Counted from the stretch's first letter, positions 1-8,606 are shown. The stretch: DNA of 55,797 nucleotides from Deltaproteobacteria bacterium (GCA_021817825.1 JAKAFS010000014.1:1-55797), one strand, 5' to 3'. Program-made: numbers and translations. Notes: generated by a model not told the origin, from the sequence alone.

Positions 1-397
1 GTTTGAATGCCCCTCCCCGGATGATCTGCGCCCCGGCCTTTTTGGCCACATAGCCGCTCTCCATCATCTGCTCCAGGCTCTCGATGGAGCAGGGTCCGGC
101 CATGACGGTGAATCCGTCGCCGCCGATCCGGACGTCTCCGACCTGGATGACCGTGTCGTCTTTCTTGAATTCCCGGCCGGCGAGTTTGTAGGGCTTGAGG
201 ATCGGGACGATCTTTTCCACGCCGGCAAGAAGGGCCGCCGCTTGCAGGTGGATCTTGCCCCGGTCGTCGCCGATGGCGCCGATGAGTGTCCGTTCCACCC
301 CCTGGGAGAGGTGGGGGTGGTAACCGACGGAGCTGATCCATTCCGTCACCTGGTCGATCTCTGTCTGGGTTGCGTTTTTCTTCATGAGAATAATCAT
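1..397 (-). CDS. aroF: 3-deoxy-7-phosphoheptulonate (DAHP) synthase, N-terminal part
   Basis: First enzyme of the shikimate pathway, condensing phosphoenolpyruvate and erythrose-4-phosphate in the cytoplasm. About 132 residues are present; the C-terminal part lies beyond the window edge. Residues ~1-70 are the small ACT/ferredoxin-like regulatory domain that precedes the barrel in the AroF/TM0343-type enzymes (start MIILMKKNATQTEIDQV). The barrel begins around residue 100 with the family motif VMAGPCSIES, followed by GAQIIRGGAFK, the phosphate/PEP-binding segment. The start at 397 is chosen because GAGGTG lies 5 nt upstream. The gene is preceded on the same strand by an attenuator with an aromatic-residue leader peptide, which supports the assignment and indicates control by charged tRNA-Trp/Phe/Tyr. 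Family assignment is secure; the isoenzyme class is inferred from the N-terminal domain. Confidence 0.93.
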   Translation of the reverse strand, partial: MIILMKKNATQTEIDQVTEWISSVGYHPHLSQGVERTLIGAIGDDRGKIHLQAAALLAGVEKIVPILKPYKLAGREFKKDDTVIQVGDVRIGGDGFTVMAGPCSIESLEQMMESGYVAKKAGAQIIRGGAFK

Positions 398-420
398 ATT
401 GCACCTCGTTTCAAATCAAA

Positions 421-451
421 GGGCCGTGGGAGCTTTGCGCTGCCACGGCCC
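421..451 (-). other. Stem-loop in the aroF 5' untranslated region
   Basis: A perfect 9-bp inverted repeat (GGGCCGTGG at 421-429, CCACGGCCC at 443-451) lies between the attenuator terminator and the aroF ribosome-binding site. On the minus strand it is followed by only three T residues, so it is not a convincing second terminator. It may protect the mRNA 5' end after read-through. Confidence 0.45.
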
Positions 452-453
452 TG

Positions 454-500
454 AAAAAACAAAAAAGCCATGGACAGCGTTTCCGGTCTGTCCATGGCTT
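454..500 (-). terminator. Rho-independent attenuator terminator in the aroF leader
   Basis: An 11-bp perfect stem (466-476 with 489-499, sequence AGCCATGGACA) with a 12-nt loop is followed on the minus strand by a TTTTTTGTTTTTT tract. It lies between the aromatic leader peptide stop codon and the aroF start, the position expected for an attenuator terminator that forms when the ribosome clears the leader peptide. Confidence 0.88.
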
Positions 501-525
501 AGTTAGTTACGATGTAGGTTTGTCT

Positions 526-609
526 CTACGTCCTCCTAAGCAGCGGGCAGACCGATGCATAAAAGTAATAAAACCAAAACCAGCTGTTGTAGGACGTTTG
601 TGTTTTCAT
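526..609 (-). CDS. Aromatic leader peptide controlling aroF by attenuation
   Basis: A 27-residue open frame beginning MKTQTSYNS and then W-F-W-F-Y-Y-F-Y, eight consecutive aromatic residues covering all three end products of the shikimate pathway. A purine-rich AGG lies about 8 nt upstream of the ATG. The stop codon is ~26 nt before a strong intrinsic terminator and ~130 nt before the aroF start. This is the classical layout of a ribosome-mediated attenuator: stalling at Trp, Phe or Tyr codons would favour an antiterminator and expression of DAHP synthase. The reading frame and terminator are seen directly; the antiterminator pairing was not worked out. A longer overlapping minus-strand frame (536-781) has no comparable features. 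Confidence 0.88.
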   Translation of the reverse strand: MKTQTSYNSWFWFYYFYASVCPLLRRT

Positions 610-647
610 TTTTTCTGCCTGTACTTGAATTTTCAAAACTTGCGGGT

Positions 648-676
648 ATGAAATCATAGACGCCTTTTCTTGTCAA
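648..676 (-). promoter_or_regulatory. Probable sigma-70 promoter of the aroF leader
   Basis: On the minus strand a perfect TTGACA (671-676) is followed after 17 nt by TTTCAT (648-653), which would start transcription about 30 nt upstream of the leader peptide ATG. The -10 is weak (TATGAT also occurs at 654-659 but with a 12-nt spacer), so the call rests on the -35 and position. Confidence 0.5.
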
Positions 677-814
677 GAAAAAAATGGGCATTGTAGCTTT
701 CCAAAGGGAATCATGGTAAATACACTCAACTTGGAAAGAGCGTGGCAAAGGTTTTATCGCCATTGACGCATCGATTTGCAATCAGAATATTGTCGCTCGA
801 AGGGGAACCCGTTC

Positions 815-2860
815 ATGCAAGACCGACAACGCGATGAGACCTGGAAACAACTCCTGGAAGAATTGGACTTCTGTCGCAGTCAGACTCGCAAGTTCGAAGA
901 GTCCGAATCGGTGTTGCGGGAACTCCAGAGGGTCCAAGGGGAAAACACGGAGTATCTGCGCCTGATTACCGACAATATGACGGATATCATCGTGATGCTG
1001 GACCGGGAGGGGAAGCATCAATACATGAGTCCCTCCTTCGAGACCGTTCTGGGGTATCCGCCGGAGGAGGCCCGGAACAGGCCGAGCCTGGACTTTGTCC
1101 ATCCCGAGGACCGGCAGGCGATCCAGGAAACCCTGATGAAATCCATCTGGACGCTGACCCCGGGGCGGGCGGAGTACCGCTACCGGCGCGCCGACGGGAC
1201 CTACCTCTGGCTGGAGACGATCGGCAGGCCCTTGCTGGACCAGGAGGGCCGCCTCGTGGGGGCCGTCCTTTGCTCCCGCGACATCACGGACCGCAAAAAG
1301 GCGGAAGCGGCGCTCATCCTTTCGGAGGAAAGGTACCGGAATCTCGTGGAGACGATCAATGAAGTCATCTACGAAACGGACGAAAAAGGCATCGTCACCT
1401 ATGTCAGCCCCTCCATCATCGGGCTGCGGGGCTACCAACAGTCGGACATTCTCGGCCGGCATATCACCGCATTCGTCTTTCCGGAGGATATCCCGCGGCT
1501 TTTGGAGATGTATGCCCGGATCATGTCCGGTCCGGTTCCCCTGGGAGAATACCGGATCATTCTGAAATCCGGCGAACTCCTCTGGGTGCAGGCCTCCAGC
1601 CAGGCCATTTTTCAGGAGGGACGCTTCCTCGGTTTGCGGGGAACCCTGACCGATATCCACGTCCGCAAGGTCGCCGAGGAGGAGCGCCGGAAGCTACAGG
1701 AGCGGTTGATTCGCGCCGAGAAAATGGAGGCCCTGGGGACCCTGGCGGGGGGCGTCGCCCACGATCTGAACAACGTCCTGGGGGGGCTCGTCGGGTACTC
1801 GGACCTGCTGCTTCGGGAAGCCGGGGAAAATCGACGTCTGGGGAAATATGCCGACGGCATCCTCAAATCCAGCCAAAAGGCGGCGGCGATCATCAATGAC
1901 CTTTTGACCTTGAGCCGCAGAGGCGTTGCAGTCTCCGAGACGGTCAACCTCAACCAGGCGATCCGCGATTATCTCGCAACGCCCCACTTCGAGAAGTTGC
2001 AGGCTTTCCACCCCAGCATCGTCTTTACAACCGAGCTTCAGGAGGATCTTCCCAACATCAAGGGGTCGCCCCTTCATCTGGAAAAAACCGTCATGAACCT
2101 GCTTGCCAATGCGGCGGAGGCGGGAATGCCGGAGGGGGGCGAGGTGGTCATCCGGACCGAGTGCCGCTATCTCGATACGCCCGTTCGCGGCTACGACGAG
2201 ATCCGGGCGATGGATTACGTGGCGCTCACCGTCGCGGACAAGGGCCAGGGCATGTCTCCCGAAGACCTGACGAGGATCTTCGAGCCCTTCTATACCCGGA
2301 AGGTTATGGGACGGAGCGGCACGGGCCTGGGTCTCACGGTCGTCTGGGGAACGGTGAAGGACCATAACGGCTATATCGACGTGGTGAGTGAAGCGGGCAA
2401 GGGGAGCACTTTTACCCTCTTTTTTCCCGTCACCCGGGAGGCGCCGGCCGATGCGCCGCCGTCCGTCACCGATGGAGAGATCATGGGCGGGGGGGAAGCG
2501 ATTCTCGTCGTGGATGACGTGGAGTCCCAAAGAGAGGTGGCCGCGACCCTGCTGGAGAAACTGGGCTATAGGCCTTATGCCGTCCCGAGCGGCGAGGCCG
2601 CCCTGGAATACCTCCGGGAGAACAGGGTCGATCTGCTGCTTTTGGATATGATCATGGATAACGGGATCGACGGGCTGGAAACCTACAAAAGAGCGCTGGC
2701 GATCGATCCTCACCAAAAGGCCGTTATCGTGAGCGGTTTTTCCGAAACCCGGAAGGTGGCCGCGGCACAGGCCCTGGGCGCCGGACCCTATGTCCAGAAA
2801 CCCTATACCTTAAGCAGGATCGGCCAGGCCATCAGAAAGGAGCTGGACAAAGGTCGCTGA
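815..2860 (+). CDS. PAS-domain hybrid histidine kinase with C-terminal receiver
   Basis: Soluble hybrid sensor kinase of 681 residues with no membrane segment. In order: a short N-terminal helical region, a PAS domain (~50-160, ending in the PAC-type CSRDITDRKKAE), a second PAS domain (~175-290), a linker coiled coil, a HisKA dimerisation domain with the phosphoacceptor in GGVAHDLNNVLGG (His ~316), a HATPase_c domain (N box HLEKTVMNLLANAAEAG, glycine boxes GQGMSP and GTGLGL), and a receiver (VVDD acidic pair, phospho-acceptor Asp ~611 in LLLLDMIMD). The start at 815 is preferred over an in-frame ATG at 776 because AAGGGG sits ~9 nt upstream. The signal is not identifiable. The second hybrid kinase at 31129-33405 is closely similar from the HisKA domain to the end, so the two are paralogues. 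No partner regulator gene is adjacent. Confidence 0.92.
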   Translation: MQDRQRDETWKQLLEELDFCRSQTRKFEESESVLRELQRVQGENTEYLRLITDNMTDIIVMLDREGKHQYMSPSFETVLGYPPEEARNRPSLDFVHPEDRQAIQETLMKSIWTLTPGRAEYRYRRADGTYLWLETIGRPLLDQEGRLVGAVLCSRDITDRKKAEAALILSEERYRNLVETINEVIYETDEKGIVTYVSPSIIGLRGYQQSDILGRHITAFVFPEDIPRLLEMYARIMSGPVPLGEYRIILKSGELLWVQASSQAIFQEGRFLGLRGTLTDIHVRKVAEEERRKLQERLIRAEKMEALGTLAGGVAHDLNNVLGGLVGYSDLLLREAGENRRLGKYADGILKSSQKAAAIINDLLTLSRRGVAVSETVNLNQAIRDYLATPHFEKLQAFHPSIVFTTELQEDLPNIKGSPLHLEKTVMNLLANAAEAGMPEGGEVVIRTECRYLDTPVRGYDEIRAMDYVALTVADKGQGMSPEDLTRIFEPFYTRKVMGRSGTGLGLTVVWGTVKDHNGYIDVVSEAGKGSTFTLFFPVTREAPADAPPSVTDGEIMGGGEAILVVDDVESQREVAATLLEKLGYRPYAVPSGEAALEYLRENRVDLLLLDMIMDNGIDGLETYKRALAIDPHQKAVIVSGFSETRKVAAAQALGAGPYVQKPYTLSRIGQAIRKELDKGR

Positions 2861-2998
2861 TCGAAAATCTCTCTGGTCCGGTACACGAAGGTCCTGGAAG
2901 ATCCGCGCCGCCTCTTGGCGATTGACGAGGTGGCGAAATCCTTTGGCCCGCAGCGTGGTGGCCTGAACCTACGGACGAGACACAGGCCGCCACCCCTG

Positions 2999-5212
2999 CT
3001 AGACGCACTCGCTGAAGCCGCAGGAATGACAGACCGCACAGCCCCCTTCATGCTCGAGTTTGCCGCCGCATTCCCGGCAGGCGCCCTTGAACAGAGCCCG
3101 TTTTTCCATCTTCTCTTCGTGGCCGGTGGCGGCCATATGGTTCCGGATCGCCTTGGCCACCGCGTCGGCGCAGGAGAGAACCTTGTTTTCCCCGAAGCCC
3201 GAGGGGGAATGGCAGGAGATGTCCAGAAGCTGCTTGACGACCTGATTGGGATCGGTGCCGCTCCGCCAGGCGAGGGAAACCAGTCGGCCGATGGCCTCGC
3301 TCTGGGAGGCGGCGCAGCCGCCGGCCTTGCCCATGGTGGTGAAAAGTTCGAAGAGCCCCTCGTCGTCCTCGTTGATCGTGACGTAGAGAGGTCCGCAGCC
3401 GGTCTGCATCCGGTAGGTCCAGCCCTTGAGCGACATGGGCCGGTCGCGGAAGGTTTTCTTCTCTTCGGCTGCCGCCGCCGGTGTTGCCGTTTGCCCCGTC
3501 GAGAGGACCTGATTCTCCCGCGATCCGTCGCGGTAGATGGTGACCCCTTTGCAATCCAGCTGATAGGCCAGTTCGTAGACCTTCCGGACCTCTTCGATCG
3601 TGGCGGTCTTGGGAAAATTCACCGTCTTGCTGACCGCATTGTCCGTGCTCTTCTGGAAAGCGGCCTGCATCCGGATGTGGTCTTCCGGTGTGATGTCGTG
3701 GGCCGTCATGAACAGCTTGCGGATGTCGGCGGGGATCTCCGCGATATCCTGGATCGTGCCGTGCTCGGCGATCCGCTGCATGAGGGCCTCGGAATAGAAG
3801 CCGTTTTCCTTGGCGATCTTCTCGAAGAGGGGGTGGACCTCCAGAAGGATATTGTTGTCCAGGACCTGACGGACGAAGGAGACGGCGAAGATCGGCTCGA
3901 TCCCCGAGGAGGCGTTGGCGATGATGGAGATCGTGCCCGTCGGGGCGATGGTGGTGATGGTCGCGTTGCGGATCGGCGGCTTGCCCTGGTCGGTGAAGAT
4001 CGACCCCTCGAAGTTGGGGAAGGCGCCCCGGGCCTCGGCCAGTCGTTCGGAGGCCGCGTGTCCCTCGCTGTTGATGAAGGCCATCACCTTTTCCCCCAGG
4101 GCGATCGCCTGCTCGGAATTGTAGGGGATCTTGAGGGAGATGAGCATGTCGGCCCAGCCCATGACCCCGAGCCCGATCTTCCGGTTGGCGTAGGTCATCC
4201 GGGCGATCTCGGGGAGGGGATAGCGGTTGAGTTCGATCACGTTGTCCAGGAAATGGACGGCCAGCCGGACGGTCTCCTTGAGTCGCGGCCAGTCGACCTG
4301 CCCCTCTTTGATCATCTGCGCCAGGTTGATGGAACCCAGGTTGCAGGATTCGTAGGGGAGCAGGGGCTGCTCGCCGCAGGGGTTGGTCGATTCGATGGCG
4401 CCGATCTGGGGCGTGGGGTTGCTCCGGTTCATCCGGTCGATAAAGATGACGCCCGGCTCGCCGTTCTCCCAGGCCTGCTTGACGATGAGATCGAAGACCT
4501 CCTTGGCCCTGAGGGTGCCGAAGACCTCCTTGCCCCGGGGATTGACGAGGGGATAGGAATCGTCCTGGGAGAGCGCCTCCATGAAGGTGTCGGTGAGCCC
4601 CACCGAGATGTTGAAGTTGTTGAGCTGCTTCTGGTCGCCTTTGCAGCGGATGAATTCCATGATGTCCGGATGGTCGACCCGCAAAAGGCCCATGTTCGCA
4701 CCGCGTCTGGTCCCGCCCTGCTTGACCGTTTCGGTGGCGATGTCGAAGACCCGCATGAAGGAGATGGGGCCGCTGGAGATGCCGGTCGTGGAGCGGACCA
4801 CGTCGTTCATGGGACGCAGGTTGGAGAAAGAAAAACCGGTGCCGCCGCCCGATTTGTGGATCAGGGCCGTATGCTTCACGGCATCGAAGATTTCGTCCAT
4901 CGAATCTCCGACCGGCAGGACGAAGCAGGCGGACAACTGCCCCAGTTCCCGGCCGGCGTTCATGAGGGTCGGAGAATTGGGCATGAAGGCCAGCGAGGTC
5001 ATGGCGTCGCAAAACTGATCCGCCAGGGGCGCCGTGTCGGCATCCTCCTTGAACTTCCGATCGGCCTCGGCAATGGCCTCGGCAACGCGCCGGAACATGT
5101 CGCCGGCCGTTTCGCAGACGTTGCCGTTCTTGTCCTTGCGCAGATAGCGCCTCTCAAGAACGGTCTGGGCGTTTTTGGACAACTGCGGAACGGGATACGG
5201 CTGAACGTCCAT
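2999..5212 (-). CDS. nrdJ: Adenosylcobalamin-dependent (class II) ribonucleotide reductase
   Basis: Reduces ribonucleotides to deoxyribonucleotides using coenzyme B12 as radical source, an oxygen-independent route for DNA precursors. It is 737 residues, normal for the NrdJ family with C-terminal zinc-ribbon extension. Visible landmarks are the Cys in SACFVLPVGDS, the glycine-rich SGGGTGFSFSNLRP, the active-site NPCGEQPLLPYESCNLGSI segment, PTGTISIIANASSGIEP, and a C-terminal Cys-rich module (CRECGGK...CAVCHSCGFSEC) thought to re-reduce the active site. The start has AAGGAGAG 6 nt upstream. A probable NrdR box lies 60 nt upstream. The gene stands alone between convergent and same-strand neighbours. 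A long open frame on the opposite strand is a shadow of this gene. Confidence 0.97.
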   Translation of the reverse strand: MDVQPYPVPQLSKNAQTVLERRYLRKDKNGNVCETAGDMFRRVAEAIAEADRKFKEDADTAPLADQFCDAMTSLAFMPNSPTLMNAGRELGQLSACFVLPVGDSMDEIFDAVKHTALIHKSGGGTGFSFSNLRPMNDVVRSTTGISSGPISFMRVFDIATETVKQGGTRRGANMGLLRVDHPDIMEFIRCKGDQKQLNNFNISVGLTDTFMEALSQDDSYPLVNPRGKEVFGTLRAKEVFDLIVKQAWENGEPGVIFIDRMNRSNPTPQIGAIESTNPCGEQPLLPYESCNLGSINLAQMIKEGQVDWPRLKETVRLAVHFLDNVIELNRYPLPEIARMTYANRKIGLGVMGWADMLISLKIPYNSEQAIALGEKVMAFINSEGHAASERLAEARGAFPNFEGSIFTDQGKPPIRNATITTIAPTGTISIIANASSGIEPIFAVSFVRQVLDNNILLEVHPLFEKIAKENGFYSEALMQRIAEHGTIQDIAEIPADIRKLFMTAHDITPEDHIRMQAAFQKSTDNAVSKTVNFPKTATIEEVRKVYELAYQLDCKGVTIYRDGSRENQVLSTGQTATPAAAAEEKKTFRDRPMSLKGWTYRMQTGCGPLYVTINEDDEGLFELFTTMGKAGGCAASQSEAIGRLVSLAWRSGTDPNQVVKQLLDISCHSPSGFGENKVLSCADAVAKAIRNHMAATGHEEKMEKRALFKGACRECGGKLEHEGGCAVCHSCGFSECV

Positions 5213-5270
5213 GAGGCACTCTCCTTGTCATGCGGTAGGGTTGGAAATTCCAACGGATTTATGTAAAAGT

Positions 5271-5284
5271 ACACTATATCTTGT
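5271..5284. promoter_or_regulatory. Probable NrdR box upstream of nrdJ
   Basis: ACACTATATCTTGT matches the NrdR repressor box consensus closely. It lies 59 nt upstream of the nrdJ start. NrdR boxes normally occur as pairs; the only second candidate (ACCCTATAACC from 5293) is weak, hence moderate confidence. Confidence 0.6.
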
Positions 5285-5467
5285 ATGGGAAGACCCTATA
5301 ACCCCAACATATGCCTTGAGTCAATAGGAATTTTCCGATTCCGGACAGGTAATTTTTATCCACTGTAATTACCGGGGATTTTTGTCGGATAGAGTGATGC
5401 AGGGTCTTTGGGGGGGGCGTTCCAAAGGCAGGCAAAGGGTGCTGTCGATTTTGGAAAATGGGAGCCG

Positions 5468-6391
5468 TCAGAGCCTGATGAGATCTTCGTGCGCCTCATC
5501 ATGGGGGTTGACGTGGACCATGACGTCGCCCACATTCGGAAACCGTTCGAAGATAAGCCGTTTGGCTTCGACGCAGAGGGCATGGGATTGCTTGACCGTC
5601 ATATCGGGATCCATGTCCAGCTTCAAATCGACGATCAGGTACTGGCCCGATCGTCGGCACCGGATTTCGTGCACGTGCTCGATTCCGGGCACGCCTTCGG
5701 CCATGGCCGTCACGGCGGTGACCAAATCCGTAGGGGGCTGGCCGTCCATCAGGTCGTGGGTCGCTTCGAAAAAAGTCTTGCCGCCGATGTAGAAGATAAA
5801 AAAAGCGGTGAGACCCGCAGCCAGGGGATCCAGCAGGGCGGCGCCGAAATAGGCCCCCCCGACGCCGAGCAGGGTGGCAATGGAGGTGAGGGCGTCCTTG
5901 TGATGATCACGGGCAATCGCCTCCACTGCCGGGCTGTCCAGTTTTCTGGCGACCGAGCGGGTATAACGATAGAGGGCCTCTTTGATGACGATGGTGGCCA
6001 GGGCGGCGAGGACCGCGATCAACTGCGGCTCGACAAAATCCCTCTCCACGATGGTCCGGATGGCGGTATAGAGGATTCCCCCCCCGGTGACCACAATGAC
6101 CAGGGAAACGAAAATGGCCGCAATGTTTTCCGCCCTGCCGTGACCGTAGGGGTGTTCGCGGTCGAAGGGCTTCCGTCCGATCTTCAGGGCGATCATCGTG
6201 GCCAGCAAGGCGATAAAGTCGCAGGCGCTTTCCAGCCCGTCGGCAAAGACCGCCTCGGAATGGCCGAAATAGCCGGCCAGCAGCTTGACCGCCATCAGGC
6301 AGGCGTTGATCCAGAAACCGATGGCGATCACCCGGTCGGCCATGCCGAAGCGTGCGGATCTATTGATTGATTCCGCGATCTTGGTTTTCAC
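5468..6391 (-). CDS. Cation diffusion facilitator (CDF) family transporter
   Basis: Inner-membrane proton-driven exporter of divalent metals such as Zn, Fe, Co or Mn. It is 307 residues with about six membrane spans, then a C-terminal cytoplasmic metal-sensing domain (~210-300). The metal-site motif FADGLESACDF in helix 2 and HPYGHGRAEN between helices 2 and 3 are typical of the family, and a second metal-site motif ARDHHKDALTS is in helix 5. In the helix 2 motif the usual HSxxD pattern reads DGLESACD, so the first ligand differs from the ZitB/CzcD type; the metal is not assigned. GTG start with GGAG ~10 nt upstream. Confidence 0.92.
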   Translation of the reverse strand: MKTKIAESINRSARFGMADRVIAIGFWINACLMAVKLLAGYFGHSEAVFADGLESACDFIALLATMIALKIGRKPFDREHPYGHGRAENIAAIFVSLVIVVTGGGILYTAIRTIVERDFVEPQLIAVLAALATIVIKEALYRYTRSVARKLDSPAVEAIARDHHKDALTSIATLLGVGGAYFGAALLDPLAAGLTAFFIFYIGGKTFFEATHDLMDGQPPTDLVTAVTAMAEGVPGIEHVHEIRCRRSGQYLIVDLKLDMDPDMTVKQSHALCVEAKRLIFERFPNVGDVMVHVNPHDEAHEDLIRL

Positions 6392-6512
6392 TTGAGCATC
6401 TCCGGGAGCCGCCTTCGCAATAAGAACGGGCCGCTTTCCCGTTCTCTTTCGGATTTTCTGCGCAAAGGCATGAAGGTCTTGTCAAGCATGTGCAATCCTT
6501 TCACCGCTTTTC

Positions 6513-6788
6513 TCAGTCAAAGAGGTCCTGAAGGAAGCTGCGCTTCTTGCGATGCCCGTCGTAATGGTCATCGTGATGTTTGTCATGGTGGCCATCGTCC
6601 CGTCGGGGTGAATGGCTTTCTTGATTGCGGGAAATGGCCTGCGGTGCCGCTTGGGCTCCGGAGCGTTCGATGATCCGGTCCAGCGCCCCTTTTTCGAGCC
6701 AGATCCCCCGGCACTGCGGGCAGTAATCGATTTGCGTTCCCTGTCTTTCGGTCATCAGCAGCAGTACATTACAGATGGGACAATTCAT
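6513..6788 (-). CDS. Small zf-TFIIB-like zinc-ribbon protein
   Basis: A 91-residue protein with an N-terminal zinc ribbon, CPIC near residue 3 and CPQC near residue 24, followed by RGIWLEKGALDRII, the signature of bacterial zf-TFIIB domain proteins. The C-terminal half is low-complexity and His/Asp-rich (HHDKHHDDHYDGHRKK) and may bind metals. The start is preceded by AAGGAGAAT. Function of this family is unknown. Lies between the CDF transporter and a small membrane protein on the same strand, so a link to metal handling is possible but not shown. Confidence 0.8.
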   Translation of the reverse strand: MNCPICNVLLLMTERQGTQIDYCPQCRGIWLEKGALDRIIERSGAQAAPQAISRNQESHSPRRDDGHHDKHHDDHYDGHRKKRSFLQDLFD

Positions 6789-6899
6789 GGTATTCTCCTT
6801 GATCGGTATAATAAATGGATATTTGCAAGATCCCCTATCGCTTTCCCTGTCTTTTGATGGACAGTACGGGATCCGGGCGATTCAGGTGGTACGAGCGAT

Positions 6900-7250
6900 T
6901 CAGGAGATAACCGGAGGCGCCTTGTTCAAGAAGGGATTGGGCGAAAGAGAGGCGATGAAGGGCTTGGGCTGGTTGGTTGCAATCCGAGAATCGGTGAGAT
7001 CGAATCCTGCGGGGCAATGCTGCACCGTTGCTGTGGCTGCGGGAAAATCCGCCTTGACCTTGTTGAGGGTTCCCGAAAGGGAGGTCTTTGCCTTGCAGAT
7101 GGCGCAACTTTTCAGTTGAAAGGAGATGTCATGGTGGTGCAGGGCCAGAGCGGCCAGACCCGTAAAGAAGCAAACTGCCAAAAGCAGTCCGGTGCCTCTG
7201 CGGGAGGCTTTGTCGATACGATTACAGAATGTCTTTAATTCCTTAATCAT
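6900..7250 (-). CDS. Hypothetical membrane-anchored protein with CxxC and HHH motifs
   Basis: A 116-residue protein I do not recognise. The start (MIKELKTFCNRI) has an AGGAGGACAC Shine-Dalgarno sequence directly upstream, better than any other in-frame start. One hydrophobic segment (~18-36, GTGLLLAVCFFTGLAALAL) is followed by HHH and a CAIC pair, then a Ser/Thr/Pro-rich tail. The layout (signal/anchor, short histidine run, CxxC) resembles small exported proteins near metal-resistance genes, which fits the adjacent CDF transporter, but this is only suggestive. Confidence 0.6.
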   Translation of the reverse strand: MIKELKTFCNRIDKASRRGTGLLLAVCFFTGLAALALHHHDISFQLKSCAICKAKTSLSGTLNKVKADFPAATATVQHCPAGFDLTDSRIATNQPKPFIASLSPNPFLNKAPPVIS

Positions 7251-7370
7251 GTGTCCTCCTACGGCATTCAAGAGACAATGTCAAGGCCCATGACGGATCG
7301 TGGTGGTGGGATGAAGGACGCAGCGCAAGGCGACAATCAATCTCGCGGCGGGATCAGGAGCGCAGATCGC

Positions 7371-8606
7371 CTAGCCTGCTTTTCCGTTTTTCGGGGTGGC
7401 GGCCTGACCTATGGCGACAGGGGTTGAGGGTTTTACGGAAGCGAGTTCCGAATTCAGCCGATCCGTCACTTGCCTAAAAGCGGTTTGCATTGCGCCCGAT
7501 ATTGCCGTGCCGCGGGGAATCTTCAGCGACAGCGGATTGATCGGTTTGTCGGCGATCCTCATCTCGTAATGCAGGTGGGGACCCGTGGCGAGTCCCGTGG
7601 CGCCTACGTATCCGATGACCGTGCCCTGGTCGATCTGTGTACCCTTCCTCACCCCTTTGCCGATCCGCGACAAATGGCCGTAATAGGTCTTGTAACCGTT
7701 GCGGTGGCCGATGATGATCAGATTCCCGTACTGGCCTCTGCGTCCGGCAAAGAGGACCTTGCCGTCGCCGGCCGCGGAAACCGGTGTTCCCTTGGCCGCC
7801 GCGTAATCGATTCCCTGATGGGGACGGACAATCTTCAGGATCGGATGGGCCCTTCCCCGGGAAAAGCCCGAACTGATGCGGCGGAAACTCAACGGCGACT
7901 TCAGGAAGCTCTTACGGAGCGATTTTCCGTCTGCATCGTAATAATCGATTTTCCCGTTCTGCCTGAAGGCATAGGCCCGATAGATCTCGCCGTCATTGCT
8001 GAACTCGGCGGCAAGCAAGCTCCCATATTTTTTCAATTTGCCGTCCAGGTAGAGTCCCTCGACCACGATTTTGAACGAATCCTGTTCTCTCAGGTCGGTC
8101 GTAAAATCGATGTCCCAGGCAAAGATATCGGAGAGCTGAAGGGCCAGGAGCAGATTCTCATGGCCCTCGCCCAGCGAGGCGATGAGATTGTCCGTGATCG
8201 TCCCTCCGATATGGAGAATCCTTTTTTCGTAAGGAAGAGAGACCTTTTCGGCGCAGTATCCGTCGTCCGTGCGATTGATGTTCAAAAAGCAGTCGTCGTC
8301 GACTTCGTAGCTGAAGAAATCGATCCGCTCATCCTTGTCGAGGACAATCTTATAGGGGCGGCCCGGATACAACTCATGCAAGCGGTAGATGTTCGCCGAG
8401 GCTTCCCGCATCTTGTACAGTTGGCTGATATCGAGCTGGTATTTTCGGAAGATGTCGGAGAGGGTTTCCCCCTTCTGGATCTTGCCGGTAATCTCGCGAA
8501 GTTCCTGCTTTGGGGGCGGCGCCTCTCCGGCAAAAAAGCTGAAGCTGCCCAGGAAGGCAAAAAAAACGGTCAGCAGGAGAATGGCTTTCAAGGGAACTTG
8601 ATTCAT
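7371..8606 (-). CDS. M23-family murein endopeptidase with LysM/OapA-like N-terminus
   Basis: Periplasmic or envelope zinc peptidase that cleaves peptidoglycan cross-links, 411 residues from the chosen ATG. An N-terminal signal/anchor (~5-25) is followed by a LysM-like segment (TGKIQKGETLSDIFRKYQ, ~45-90), a central domain as in MepM/YebA proteins, and a C-terminal M23 (LytM) domain with the zinc ligands in RPHQGIDYAA and GPHLHYE. Both parts of the metal site are present, so it is predicted active. An upstream GTG (8648) would add 14 residues; the ATG at 8606 gives a better signal sequence. No regulatory partner is adjacent. Confidence 0.9.
   Translation of the reverse strand: MNQVPLKAILLLTVFFAFLGSFSFFAGEAPPPKQELREITGKIQKGETLSDIFRKYQLDISQLYKMREASANIYRLHELYPGRPYKIVLDKDERIDFFSYEVDDDCFLNINRTDDGYCAEKVSLPYEKRILHIGGTITDNLIASLGEGHENLLLALQLSDIFAWDIDFTTDLREQDSFKIVVEGLYLDGKLKKYGSLLAAEFSNDGEIYRAYAFRQNGKIDYYDADGKSLRKSFLKSPLSFRRISSGFSRGRAHPILKIVRPHQGIDYAAAKGTPVSAAGDGKVLFAGRRGQYGNLIIIGHRNGYKTYYGHLSRIGKGVRKGTQIDQGTVIGYVGATGLATGPHLHYEMRIADKPINPLSLKIPRGTAISGAMQTAFRQVTDRLNSELASVKPSTPVAIGQAATPKNGKAG

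Noticed and set aside
242..454. Plus-strand 70-residue frame
   Set aside because: Antisense to the start of aroF and crossing its leader hairpin; no ribosome site or motif.
536..781. Minus-strand 81-residue frame ending LVLVLLLLCIGLPAA, briefly considered as a Leu/Val-type leader peptide
   Set aside because: A different frame of the same DNA gives a short peptide with eight aromatic residues in a row before a terminator and an aromatic-pathway gene, which explains the region far better.
2861..2998. Possible terminator between the first hybrid kinase and nrdJ (GGTGGCCTG and CAGGCCGCCACC)
   Set aside because: The repeat is interrupted and has no T tract on either strand.
2915..5266. 783-residue plus-strand open frame
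   Set aside because: Runs antisense to nrdJ; composition is Gly/Arg/Asp-rich without family motifs, a typical GC-rich shadow.
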